This document shows positions 38,532 to 50,400 of a stretch of 64,000 bases of DNA, one piece after another. A model generated the notes under the pieces. That model did no database searches, had not been told where the DNA came from, and saw only the letters and a list, made by a program, of their open reading frames with translations. Position 1 is the first letter of the stretch; every line of letters begins with the position of its first letter. A program made the translations under genes and the position numbers. The stretch is taken from contig NC_052393.1 in NCBI RefSeq assembly GCF_009389715.1, forward strand, positions 5,704,001-5,768,000, in the 5' to 3' direction. This stretch comes from Phoenix dactylifera. Lineage: Eukaryota > Streptophyta > Magnoliopsida > Arecales > Arecaceae.

Positions 38532-38961
38532 ATATTTATAGGGAGCTGAATTTGGCTATACCCAAACAGATCTCCACTCGGATTCGATCAAATCTAAATC
38601 AAACAATGGAAGTCTCATATCGATAATCCAAGCCATTAGATATGATCTATTATCTCGAAACTACTTACATACCAAAAATTATATGATAGACCCTATCATA
38701 TGCATCAAGTAATTAAATATATAATATATATATATATATATAATTTGATATTATTCAGACTATCCAATTTGTCGAGTATCTGATGCATCGGTTAAGGATC
38801 TCCATATTATATGATTTTTTATATGTAAGTAATTTAGAGATAATAGATCTGATCTACTAGTTTAGATCATCGATGTGGGACTTTCATGGTCCAATACAAA
38901 TATGACATGATCTGGGTGGAGATCCACTCAAGTGTAGCCAATCTAGCTATTTTTATAGATT
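38532..38961. mobile_element. Foldback (long inverted-repeat) element, complete
   Basis: Arms of about 150-170 bp pair around a TA-rich centre (38720-38742). The left end TTTATAGGGAGCTGAATTTGG matches the reverse complement of the right end (TCTATAAAAATAGCTAGATT), and the inner arms share TCATATCGATAATCCAAGCC-like and GATCTATTATCTC-like sequence. It has no coding capacity. Confidence 0.65.
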
Positions 38962-39889
38962 CTAAATTGGACCATTAATTATTTTTATATATATTATCCC
39001 TTGCAAGACTAACCACATATATGGTCGCCCATTGAAGGTTGCTAATGCCTTAATTACCATCTAATTCTCCTTTCTGTTTTTTAGATGATGGTTCTTCTCA
39101 TGCCAATAACCATGAAAGCTCACCTCCATGCCTTCAAAAAGTAGAGGTTCTGTTTTTCGGCTTGATAGCGGCTATAGCTTAGTGATGATCTAGTCGGAAA
39201 AAAATGCACATATAACACTAAACAAGTATATCATGCATTTCAAAGGAGCAAGTCAAAAAAGATAGTCAATTGCCTAAAACAATGCATACAATCATTGTTA
39301 ATTAGCTAACAAATATATAACACATTATCATGGATACATTCATTTCATACAAGTTATAATCAACTCTCCGTCCCACTCAGATGCCCAAGGGTTCCAAGTT
39401 TTCTAAACCTAGAGTTCTCGGCAATCTTTGTGAATGCTTGAGGCAGAGAGAGACCAAGATTACGGATTTTTTTGGTTGAAAAATAGATTGGCGTCTATAA
39501 AAGAAGCTTGAGATATTTCGAGATCTTGTTCAATATTCTAGGAAGATAATAAAATATCAGCAAACATAGTGACCTCAAATTTAATTACTATATAAAAATA
39601 ACATTTTTAAATATTTATTAATTATAAATATTTTGAAATTTAAAAGTAATTAATTAGAAATTCATAATACATTTGTCAGAATTTTATGATATTAGATTAT
39701 AAGAAGATAATAAGGATCAAAATATTGATTATAATCTATTTATTAATATTTGATATCATGGTCCATATGAAAAGTTTGCATGATGCTGACATGTTATGGC
39801 TCATCTTAGCAACAATGATATTGATCCTCTTTCACTATGTCAAAAGAGCAATCTAGCCTTCCCATCTTAGCCTACATCTTGTCCACCAC

Positions 39890-40610
39890 GATCAGGCCTT
39901 GGAATCTTCAGATTTTCCTACATATAAATGAGGGAGGATATACAGATCGAGGGCCAGTTTTTTTGTGTTATACTGACTACCATATTTGGATGGCTAAAAA
40001 CAGAAGATTGTTTGAGAGTGCGGCGGAGGGCCCCTTGGTGGTTGCGATGAGAGCCATGATTGATGCTTCATATTTCATTTGGGTCGCCTGTTTGGAGAGG
40101 ATCTTGATAGGTGGGAAAATCTAGGGTCCAAAACCTATAGCTTATGCGCATCGTATGGTTCATTTCGCTTGGGATCTTCCACTCTCTAGCTTCCTCCGAG
40201 TTAACTTCGGTGAGAGGCCGCCTATTGTATGACACGTCTATGCTACTCATTGAGCTAAGAGTTGCATGGGAGGGCCTCACTCATACCATTGCAGTTTTGT
40301 GGGCCGACAACATAGTTCTGAAAAAGGATTCTAGAACAATCGCTTCATGGATCAGAGCTGGGATGGAGTATCGGGATTCAAGATACATCCTTTCACTATT
40401 GGCAGCTATCTAGAGACCTGTATCGAGTTGCATCTCATGTGTGATTAGACATACGTATGGGGAGGGCAACAATGTAGCCGATTGTATGGCATCCTTTGTG
40501 GCCAGTCACATCGGCATCGTTGCTATCGAGATTGCAAGATATTTGTATGATTGATGCTAGAGGATGTGTATACTCAAGGGCCATACAAAATAGCCACTCT
40601 AAGAAAAAAA
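39890..40610 (+). mobile_element. LINE RNase H fragment (right copy)
   Basis: Longer version of the fragment at 30620-31265. It retains CYTDYHIWMAKNRRLFESAA before the RNase H region and KDSRTIASWIRAG within it, ending in an A-rich stretch near 40605. A 22-bp deletion between two ATCGG repeats near 40512 removed part of the C-terminus. The RT domain is missing. Confidence 0.75.
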
Positions 40611-41078
40611 AGAGAGCGAGCTAGCAGATTACTAAGTGACTAGGAATCTATGGCGTTACTCTCCATGCTTTAATTCTTTGCTCCATGTGTTTTGGTTATG
40701 CATGTTTGTATAGACGACATATCATTCATCTTGACAATAGATGGTTGTTACTTATTATATTTTCATGCCAAACATGATGAATTGAGAGATGACGACAAAC
40801 ATCTATTTTCGATGGGGGAACATGCATGGCCTTTTGCGGTGAAAGTTTTCTCCTCCAATAAATTTTTTATTTATTTATTAAATGAAAACATATGAGAGCA
40901 TGACCTAAACTGACTCAAAACGCTTATGTTAAGGCTGAAATCGGATCAAATATGGATCGAATACCAATATATAAATATCCATATTTCTTATATTAGATGA
41001 ATATAGATATAGATACAGATGTTAGTCGAATGAAATTTTTTTTTTTATATTTATTTTAAACGGATATAGATATAGATA

Positions 41079-41496
41079 TATATTGAATAATAGAAGCATG
41101 GATATAAATATGGATATTAGTTTAATAGTTAAATTTTATGACCATAAATTTAAAAGAAATGCTAAGTAAAAGATAAATTAAGTTAATAGCATGTTATCAT
41201 TTATTTGTTTAAAAAAATCATGATTACTATATAAAATTAAATAAAATTATAAATACATTTAGATATTTAGATAATAATTATTTATCTATATTTATATTTA
41301 TTTTTTATTTAAAAATATAAAGTAATATAGATATTAGCTGCATGCTTAAATTAATATCTTAATAGATATATTCGGATAATGGATCGGGGCGGATCATCCG
41401 TTCACTTTCATCCGTTCTGTTTTTTTCAAGAGATTTTTTTTGGTCCCGTAACTAACTAGCGCCGCAGAGCTTGCTCCCTCCCGACGGGCTACCACA
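41079..41496 (+). promoter_or_regulatory. Upstream region of the fibrillin gene
   Basis: About 420 bp separate the 5.2-kb duplication from the fibrillin start. The distal part is AT-rich; the last 90 bases become GC-rich with CCTCCC-type leader sequence. No clear TATA box at the usual distance was found. Any enhancer further upstream would lie within duplicated repeat DNA. Confidence 0.35.
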
Positions 41497-44400
41497 ATGT
41501 CTGGTCTTCTCGCTTCCTCTCACCCCTACCTCTTCTCTCTAAACCCTAAACCCCTCTATCGCCTCCTCTCTCTCCGCTCCCCATCCCCCTCCGTTCCCTT
41601 CTCTTTCGCCTCGCGGAACCCTCGCATCATCTGCTTCTCCTCCCCCTCCGCCGTCCCCGGCGAAGGTCGCGGCCGACGTCGGAGAAGAATCTCCATCTCT
41701 AACTCGTCGAATGACGAAGACCGCTCCCCCGAGCCGGCGGGAATCTCCGATGAGTGGGGGGAGAAGGCCGAGCCGGAGGCCGAGCCGCCCTCGGAGGCGG
41801 ATCCGCCCAAGGACGAGGATGAATGGGGGAGAGAGCAAGGGAAGGCTGGCGCGGCGGCCCGAATCGTAGACGAGTGGGGGGAGGAGGCGGAGCCGGAGCC
41901 GGAGCCGCTGTCGGACGCCGATACCCCCATGGACGAGGACGAGTGGGGGAAAGAGCCGGGATCAGGAGGAATGGGGTATATATCGGGGAATGGCAGTCCG
42001 GTGCCGTCCGACAAGCTTGGCGACTTGAAGCGGTGCCTGGTTGATACTTTATACGGGACAGATTTTGGTTTGAGGGCGTCGGCGGAGGTCCGGGCCGAGA
42101 TCTTGGAGCTGGTCAACCAACTGGAAGCGGAGAATCCAACTCGAGCACCGACTACGTCACCGGAGCTTCTTGATGGAAACTGGATCCTGCTGTGAGTTGT
42201 TTGACATTATTACTGTTATATTTTTGCTCTGTTTTAAAGAAACCTAGGTACTATAATTTGTTTTTTTTTTCCTCCAAAGTATGGTTATATTGGTGCTAAT
42301 TTTTAGAGTTTTGATATATAGAAAAGTAAGGAACGTTTGATAGTGTGCAATCCTTTGGGACATACAACTGTTACTAATCACAAATCCGTATGTAACATAC
42401 CTGTAGATACAGTGCTGAACTATTTTCAGCAAGAATGTGGATGAAATCAACAACAGTTTACAATCATGGCATGTACGCTACGGCATGGTATGGGAAGGGT
42501 CAAACATTTGCAGCCTTACTCTTGTGTGCGGAGAGGCTGATTCTATGTTTCATTACTATCACACCTAGGTCATAATGGAGAAACCTTACTGTTGCAACAA
42601 GGCTCGGCCTCTGATAATATGAGAAATATAATTTAATATTTAGGAAAATGTATTTGTTACATTGTAAAATTGGAACATGTTCTCATGCAACTGGATGTGT
42701 CTTTTGTACATAATGTTTGTAGGAGATTTACTAACCTGATGATACTAGAGCGTCAATCTTTCATTGCTTGATGAGGATATCCAAAGAATTCATTCCCTGG
42801 ATGAGGTGGTGACAGTCATTGACACATGAAGTGACTATTCGATACTTGAAGGCAGTCTTTTGGGAATTATTGACATGGTGTTATAGTCTCATTGTAAGGG
42901 AAGGCATCCACATATTTGAATCATTCAATGCATAAATAACTAGGATGAGGAAATTGCATACTGGTGTGGGATCAAGGCAAAGTAACATTTCTTTTTTGAT
43001 TGTCTTGCACTTTGACTGCAACCTTGCATGACACAACGTGTTTATTCAGAGTGATGCTAATGATAAGAGGTTAGTTCTGTCAAACCATCTTATTAAGGAA
43101 TTCTTATGATTTTCCAAGATGTCATATAGTGCAGGTCTCGGCAAAATAATATAGGCACCATATACAAGGTTATCATTAAGATGTTTGGACTGTTACAAAA
43201 CTTTTGGAAAGGCAAATGAGAATATTCAAGTTTACAAGCAAGTCTACAAGGTGGAAAAAAGAAAGTTCTGTTGAAAATAAGGTCATTCCTATTTCTTTTT
43301 TTGGTAACTTTTGCAAGATTGATCCCAAAGATGGCAAGTTTTTCTTTAATGAAAAAAGAGAAATTAAGGGATAAGCTGATATTAGAATGTAAACAATGAC
43401 TCTGCATAAAAGTGTTATTATTCAAAACAAAAGTGTAGGAGTTAAAAAGAGAGAGCTAGGACATTATGAAATGGCAAGTGGGGAATTTGATTGCTAAGAT
43501 TTGGTTTAGGTAGCACAGGAGTTAAATTTTGCTTCTTAAGCTAGATTCGAAGACTATCTCATTTTACCCTTCATAAAGTCACCTTGTTACCCATCGAGTC
43601 CAGATGCCAACCTGAACTTGACTCAAATGGATTGGGTTCAAGTCAACCAGAATTTCATTGGATTGTCAAAAGAATAACCCTACACAGTTTTTGGCTGATG
43701 GACTGGGCCAAATTTTGCCACCACAAGGAAAAGCTAGAGCAGAAGCGCAGAATGTAATGAATCAAATTAGAGATGTTATATTATTTGAAAATGAAGTATT
43801 TAAGGAAGTTGGAAACACCTTTCAGATTATTTTAGTCATCCAGGGGATAAAAACCCAAAGGCCTTGCAGCTGAAGGGATTGACTAGATATTAAATTGGAA
43901 GCGACTATATTCAATGAGGAAGAAGTGAAAGAGGCAATCTCTAAGCAGAGTGGTGGAGAGCCATATTGCTAGATATTTTCTCAATTTACTATCTGAATGG
44001 TACTATGGCAAAATGGAAGTTCATCTAATTATTTGATCAGCAATAAAGATTGAGATTTAAATTAGGGTGTTGTATAGAACATAACTCTTAATTAATAGTT
44101 ACATGCATTTCTTTTGAGTTCTAAGGTGAGAAAAATATTGAAAAGCAGAGTTTGAGATATGGTTGTTGAAGTTAACAATTATCAGGTTTTTAAGTAAGCT
44201 TTGCATCTATAATTCTGGATGCATGACCGACAATGTTTTAATTTATACTATCACTTAAGTTGCATATGTGTAATCCAGAACTAGAATTTCCATTATACAT
44301 GTTTAGAATTCAAACCTAACTGCTTTGCATTGGAGCCAAATAAAATTCAGGCCACATATTAGATACGAACGAATATAGTTCTATAAAGCATTCTTGAAGA

Positions 44401-47400
44401 CGAGAAATGAAGATGGAAAGGTGGAACAAGTGGTAGTAGATGAGCAATTGAAAGTGAGGATTTTTAAGGAAAAAGGTGACAGGGAAATAGAAGAAAAATA
44501 TGCTGCATGCTAGACAAGAATGGAGAAGAGGAAGAGAGGGGTGGGTACTTATGGGGGGAGAAATGAGAGAAGAGAGGAGAAGAGAACAAAAGGGGAGCTG
44601 AAGGAGGGGAGAACGCTTTTTTTTTTAATTATAATATATCTATGATATTTGAATTGGTGTTGATAAAAATCAACTAATGACTTCTTAGTGTTGCTAAAGA
44701 CATGCCTGTGGTGCAACCTTAGCCCCTCTGTTATCTCAAGGTGAGGTGACTTCATCAAGGTGCTCAAAAAGCATGCTCTACACATCCCATGCTTAGGAAC
44801 TAGGGCAAAAAAGATGTCTCTTCATTGCCATATGTTGTGTGCATATATGATCGTAGGCATTGTTGCATGTATGCAAATACGAGAATTAGATTTGAATGCG
44901 TATCCAAGTGCCTGATTTGGTAGGATGGGAAAAAGAGTTATGAGGATATATAGAATAAATTATTAATTTAACTAAATTATATATTTGTACTTCTAATGTT
45001 CTTTATTTCATAATTAAAATTAATATTAAGAAGATACTATTTGTCAAGATCCTTAAGTATATATATTTCTCATTCAAACTTCTCATCTAACTTAAGAATA
45101 TAAAAAAAAAAAAAAATTCAAAGCAAGGATGGCTGAATCGTGCCGAACCGGCCAGTTCGGGTGTATTGAACTAGATTAGTCAGCGACCAGCACGGTTCAA
45201 CCTAGATTTTTGAGATGGCCAGCATTCGTTACTTGAACGGTTAAATCCCCTCCCCCCTCACGTGGTTCGAGTCCCCCCTCCCTCCCCGCTCGCGATGTTT
45301 GAGTTCTCCCTCTCCTCCTTGCTCGCGAACACCCTTGCCCCTCCCCTCCGGCGGTTAGTCACAATGGTCCAAGATGAGGGCTTCCAGCAAGTCCTCCCTC
45401 CCTCCCTTCCTCTCACTCCAAGGGTTAGGGTTTCTCTTGGCCCTCACCCTCCCTCTCTCTCTAGCTATGAGGGTTAGGGTTAGGATTTTGCTCGGCCCTC
45501 CCCCCTTCCTCTCTCCCTTCCTCCCTCCCTCTCGCCCTCTCCCTTATCCTCTTTCTTTTGTTCGCTTGCTTTGAGGATTAGGGTTAGGGTTTCTTTTAGC
45601 CCTCCCTCTTCCTCCCCCCCTTCCTCTCCCTGTTTTTTAGTATGCCCTGGAATGGTACAATATGGACCCGTATCATATCGAACCGATCACCGGCCGGTAC
45701 AACCGATACTGGTTCAACAAATCTTGTTTTCAAAGTTATTTTACTACCTACATTCTTGGTGAATCATTAAAAGGAAAGAATACTCACTTTTAGTATGAAA
45801 ATGGAAGGTCGAAGTCATTGCTGAAGAGTTCAAATCTTGGCCAATTCTTAAAAGTAGCATCTGTAGAATCTCATAAGTATCCAAGTATAGCATCTATAAA
45901 ATCTCATAAGTATCCAAGTATCTGATGTATATTACACATATGGCATGGCTTTTTAGAGTTGGATGCAAGCGTCTAGGTAACACAAATAGTAGGTGGTTGA
46001 GAATGTGCATGCTTGCGTGCTTGCTTTGATGACTGTGAGTTTCTGTCTTTATCTGCGGGCATGGCTAAATTTATTTAGGTGCTTCTATATGTTTATTGTG
46101 TTTTAGTTTGCTATTACATATGCATACATCAATACATATTAATACTACAAATAAATATATACACTCTTTGTATGTGTTTTTACATGTAGACACCCATATA
46201 CATATGTAGAAATACGTACATACATAGCAGGTAGGCATACGTGCATACATATATATATATATATTTATATATATATATATATATGCATACACACATTATA
46301 TGCTTATACACGTTTATATGTCATATAAATAAATATATACATATGTTTCTACCCCAAGTCTACATAAAAAAAAAAAATTCAGCTGCCTAAAATATAGTCC
46401 CTAAATTAATTTCAAGGACTATCATACTCACTCTTCATTCCTCACATTCTAGGAGTAAATTCCCATTCAAAATATCCCTTTGTCTTACTTATTTTTTTCC
46501 TTTTGACTAAGTCTTTCTTACTTGGATACGAAATGAAGTGAGGGTTTGGAATGGATTCACCAAATGGAAATTTCTCCAGTTTCAAAAGAAAGATAACCTC
46601 TAACCATTTACAAGTTCTCCCTTTGCTAAGACAAGTGGCAAACAAGGACATTCATCTTTTATCTTAAATAAAGACTGCAAACTAGTCCTTTAGACAAGTG
46701 ATTCTTGTCTCAGTAGATAATACACTGACTATTGATGATTGTTCATTGATTCAAATCTTTTCAAGCACTCAAGTTCAAATTTGGAATGCGAATAGATAAA
46801 TATGCAATACTGGTAATGTTACTAATTAAAATTCTCCTAAATAAACTATCTGTGCTAGATAACTTATTATAGGTAAACCATTTTGAAATAAAGCGGTAAT
46901 TGAACGAATGAAGTAACAATTCTATGCTAGTTTTAAAAAATTTGTTTTCATGTAGGTGGTTTGAAATGCATAAGTATTTATGTTGTCTTTAAAACTTTCT
47001 TGCCCACCATCATGTTGTCAGCTCTACTTAAAACTAGCTAAGTTTGGTTTGAAGAACCTAGAGAACGTGGGGAAATGAGTCTAAGAAAGAAAATTAAATG
47101 CTTTGTAGGCCTTTTGGGCTTTGGAGAGTCAACTAGATTGCTCAGAATTAGAAATTTCTAGTCACTAGAAAGCAAGGATATCATGGTAGGCCTTTTAGTT
47201 AGGCTTTGGTATATTGAGATATATGAAAACGGGGCTTGAAAGATGATGGGTTACTGATCTACCTTAGGTGTGTGACATGGTGATAGACAGGGGACTTACA
47301 TGAGGCCTGTGATATATGTTTTTGGGCCCTAAACCATTGGCAAAGAATTGCTCATTCTAGCAACTCATCAGCTTGAAGTGCATTGGCTGCTTGATTTTTA

Positions 47401-50400
47401 ACTCAGCCAATCAAGTTTTAGTGTATAGTATGCATGCCTGCGAGACTCCTATCTATAGACTAGACTTCGTACACAAACAACATGAGCCCTAGGTATCAGG
47501 CGTATCCAGCAATTCAAATAACCAGCCACATGACTGAGCCAAAGAATAGAAGGAAGAACTTGTCATATGCTTGTTTTCATGTGTAGGGGTTTCTTGTACT
47601 CGTCTTGGGAATCCACAGCCTTGAAATGGCTTATTCACTTGTTAGTATCTCAATGTTCTGCCTGCATGTGTTCCACCAATGAAGCCACCTACCCTACACA
47701 AGTTAACCCTTTTACCATTGGTAACTAAATTAGCTTGCCTAGAGATGTTTGACAAACTTGAGCTTATTCACATATATGGTTGGTTACACACATAGCTCTA
47801 GCCTTCATGTATGATCTAAGATTCTACACTCATGTTTGACCAATATAATGGAGTTTATGTGCATAAATTATTTTCCCCTTGCTTCAAACAAGGCCCCTCT
47901 TGAACACATCTACTGTGCAATGTCATTTCATATATGCCCTATTCATGTCTAGTCCAAGCCAGGACAGGCTGAGCATGAAGCTTGCTTTGTGCCAGGTCTT
48001 GCATCTAGGCTGCATATGACATGCCTCAGAAAGGTGCCATGATGTCATGGTGAAGTGTGAAATGCATGGTGCACCTAATGCTTTCATGTGTAGCACCAAA
48101 TCTCTTAGGGCCCTTTCAGATGGCCAAGTATTTTATCCGGTGATAAGATCTGCTTGAGGCCCTTGTGTATTTCTCGGTGAACAATGACCATGCAGAGGAG
48201 GTTACAGGCTGCGGTGGAGAATGGAGAGTCCTGATCCCACTATTTCTGGACAATCCATTCCATTGAAAAGGTGTTTTATCTTATCCATATGTTTTATAGA
48301 TTGTGGATTCAATGGACTCTCAGTGATCTTTAAATTTTCTTTAACCATTGCTTCTTTCTCGGTGTTATTTCCCACAGAGCATTGATACGTTATCACCAGA
48401 AAATAGGATCTGGCATCCAAATAGGCCCTTACGAATTACCAAATGTTCTGTGTTCTAAAACAAGCTTTGAATAATTACAATGCCAGGTGACTGAGTTTAC
48501 TCTCGTTGGCTTGGTCTGAACTATCTCAAATCAGTTCTTGTTGAGCATGCACCCTGTCCTGTGCCACAACACTGTGTGAATGTAGGCTTCCATCTTTCCT
48601 ATGTCCTTCCCCTCTTTGCCCTATCACTAGTGGTTACTCCCGATTGGAAGCACCCCTTTTTCCTTTCATAGAGAGTTCCAATCGTCAAAATCAATAAATA
48701 GGCTATCATGGATCAAGATCCAAACAGATCAATCATGTTGGGAGGTACTGCCCTAAGGAGAAGAAAAGGTGACTACGAGATCTGGGATAATAAATAAAAT
48801 AGGAACTGGTTAAAAGATTTTGGGCACAATATATTTTAGGCCAAAGATCATTGTTTGGCTTTCATCATCATATGCACCTAGGATGCACCACATCTGTCTC
48901 AAAGAGGTGCCTTTTTGAGTCAATGATGAAGTTCAAATGCACAGTTATGCACTGGTGTACGTGTGCAAGTACAGGTTTTGACAAGTGTGATTGGAAATTA
49001 CTGCTGATGCACCACCAATGGTTTTGGCATGCTCATTTCTTTGTTGAATTAAAAAAAATATTGTGTAGACCAAACACAACTTTTAATTTCAAATTCAACA
49101 TTATAAGATGAGTTCTCTTATGTGGAACTAGTTCATCTTCCAGTCTGTACATAGTCTCTTCATTCTTTCAATCCAAATGGAAGATGGAATGTGCTAAGCA
49201 CCATTTTCTATTCATAATTGGCTGATGAGTTGAAACATAGAAAGCCATGTAGTGTCATAGACATGCACATGCACTGTTTCATATTTCACTTGATATTTAT
49301 TCAATACAAAGAACTAGGTATCATATTGGCTGCCTCTCCCATGTTAAATTTCTTGACCTTTTGTTTCTCCCCTGACCCATTCTTTACTGAATACTTTCTA
49401 TTGCATTATTGCTATTTAAGAGATCAGATGGCATTATCTTTTCTACATAGCTGATTATGGTTGGCTTTGGTTCAGGTACACAGCATTTTCTGAGCTTTTA
49501 CCTCTTCTAGCAGTCGGGGCAACACCATTATTGAAAATTAAGAAGATATCTCAGGCAATTGACACTAAAAATATGACTATAGTCAATGCCACAATGCTCT
49601 CCAGCCCATTTGCCACTTTCTCCTTTAGTGCATCAGCTTCATTTGAAGTTCGGAGCCCATCAAGGATACAGGTATCCAACATTGTAGTAATATTCATGCG
49701 GGAAGGCTTTTCGGGTGGATCTTTATATTTGAATGTTTTATTTGTGACCAATTGCTTGTGCGTCTGTGAGTTGATATCAATTATCTGGTTTATTGCTTCT
49801 ATGATTACTGGCCTTTCCTCGTTAACAGAAATAAACACTAATGCAGAAATGGATAATCGGCATATGTCTTGAGTGGATATTCTCAATACTCAAGTAAATA
49901 ACATTTTTACCTACATAATTTGTTTCGATGCTAGTTCATCTATCAGCTATAACATAATATAGGATAGGCATAAGCGATTGGTAATTAGGACTTTTGAATG
50001 ATTATAACTCTTTCATATGTGATTCAAATTTCTGAAGCTTTCTTCATGAGTGAATTTGGCTCGTTATTCCCCAGGCACATAGGCTGTGGTATCTATCTGG
50101 ATGTGTAGCTGAGACAATGCAAGACTGGATGGATGCTTCATGCCTTATCTGTCTCATTTGGTGAAACCTGGAAACTGTTCTCATTTCATAAAAAAATATA
50201 AATGTAAATATTTCTCATTTTAAGGATACATGCAGCATTTAAAATGAAATAATTGGTTGCTGTTGTTACAGGAATGTGAACTTCAAAAGCAAAAAAAATA
50301 ATATAAAACCCATGATTGATCAAAATAAGAGTTTGAGACTTATGCAATCGACTTCTTTTGTTTCTGGTTTGGTTAACTCAATAAGCCAAAGAACAACAGT

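Larger units (their letters stand above)
35864..41078. repeat. 5.2-kb direct duplication, right copy
   Basis: Same-orientation partner of 26491-31737. Against the left copy it lacks about 160 bp near 36625 and about 22 bp near 40512, but keeps a full foldback element, a longer LINE fragment and an exon-like open frame (37107-37262). Its left edge falls inside a MITE-like element, and its right edge is about 0.4 kb before the fibrillin start codon. Confidence 0.92.
42192..49475 (+). other. Intron 1 of the fibrillin gene (7.3 kb)
   Basis: A long AT-rich intron with a GTGAGT donor and a TTCAG acceptor. It contains at least two MITE-like elements (45124-45725, 48106-48431) and several microsatellites. 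None of its short open frames resembles a known protein. Confidence 0.8.

Noticed and set aside
41556..42116. Minus-strand 186-codon Ser-rich open frame
   Set aside because: Antisense shadow of the GC-rich first fibrillin exon.
45255..45285. B-box-like GGTTCGAGTCC suggesting a tRNA
   Set aside because: No matching A-box or cloverleaf upstream; the area is C-rich low complexity.
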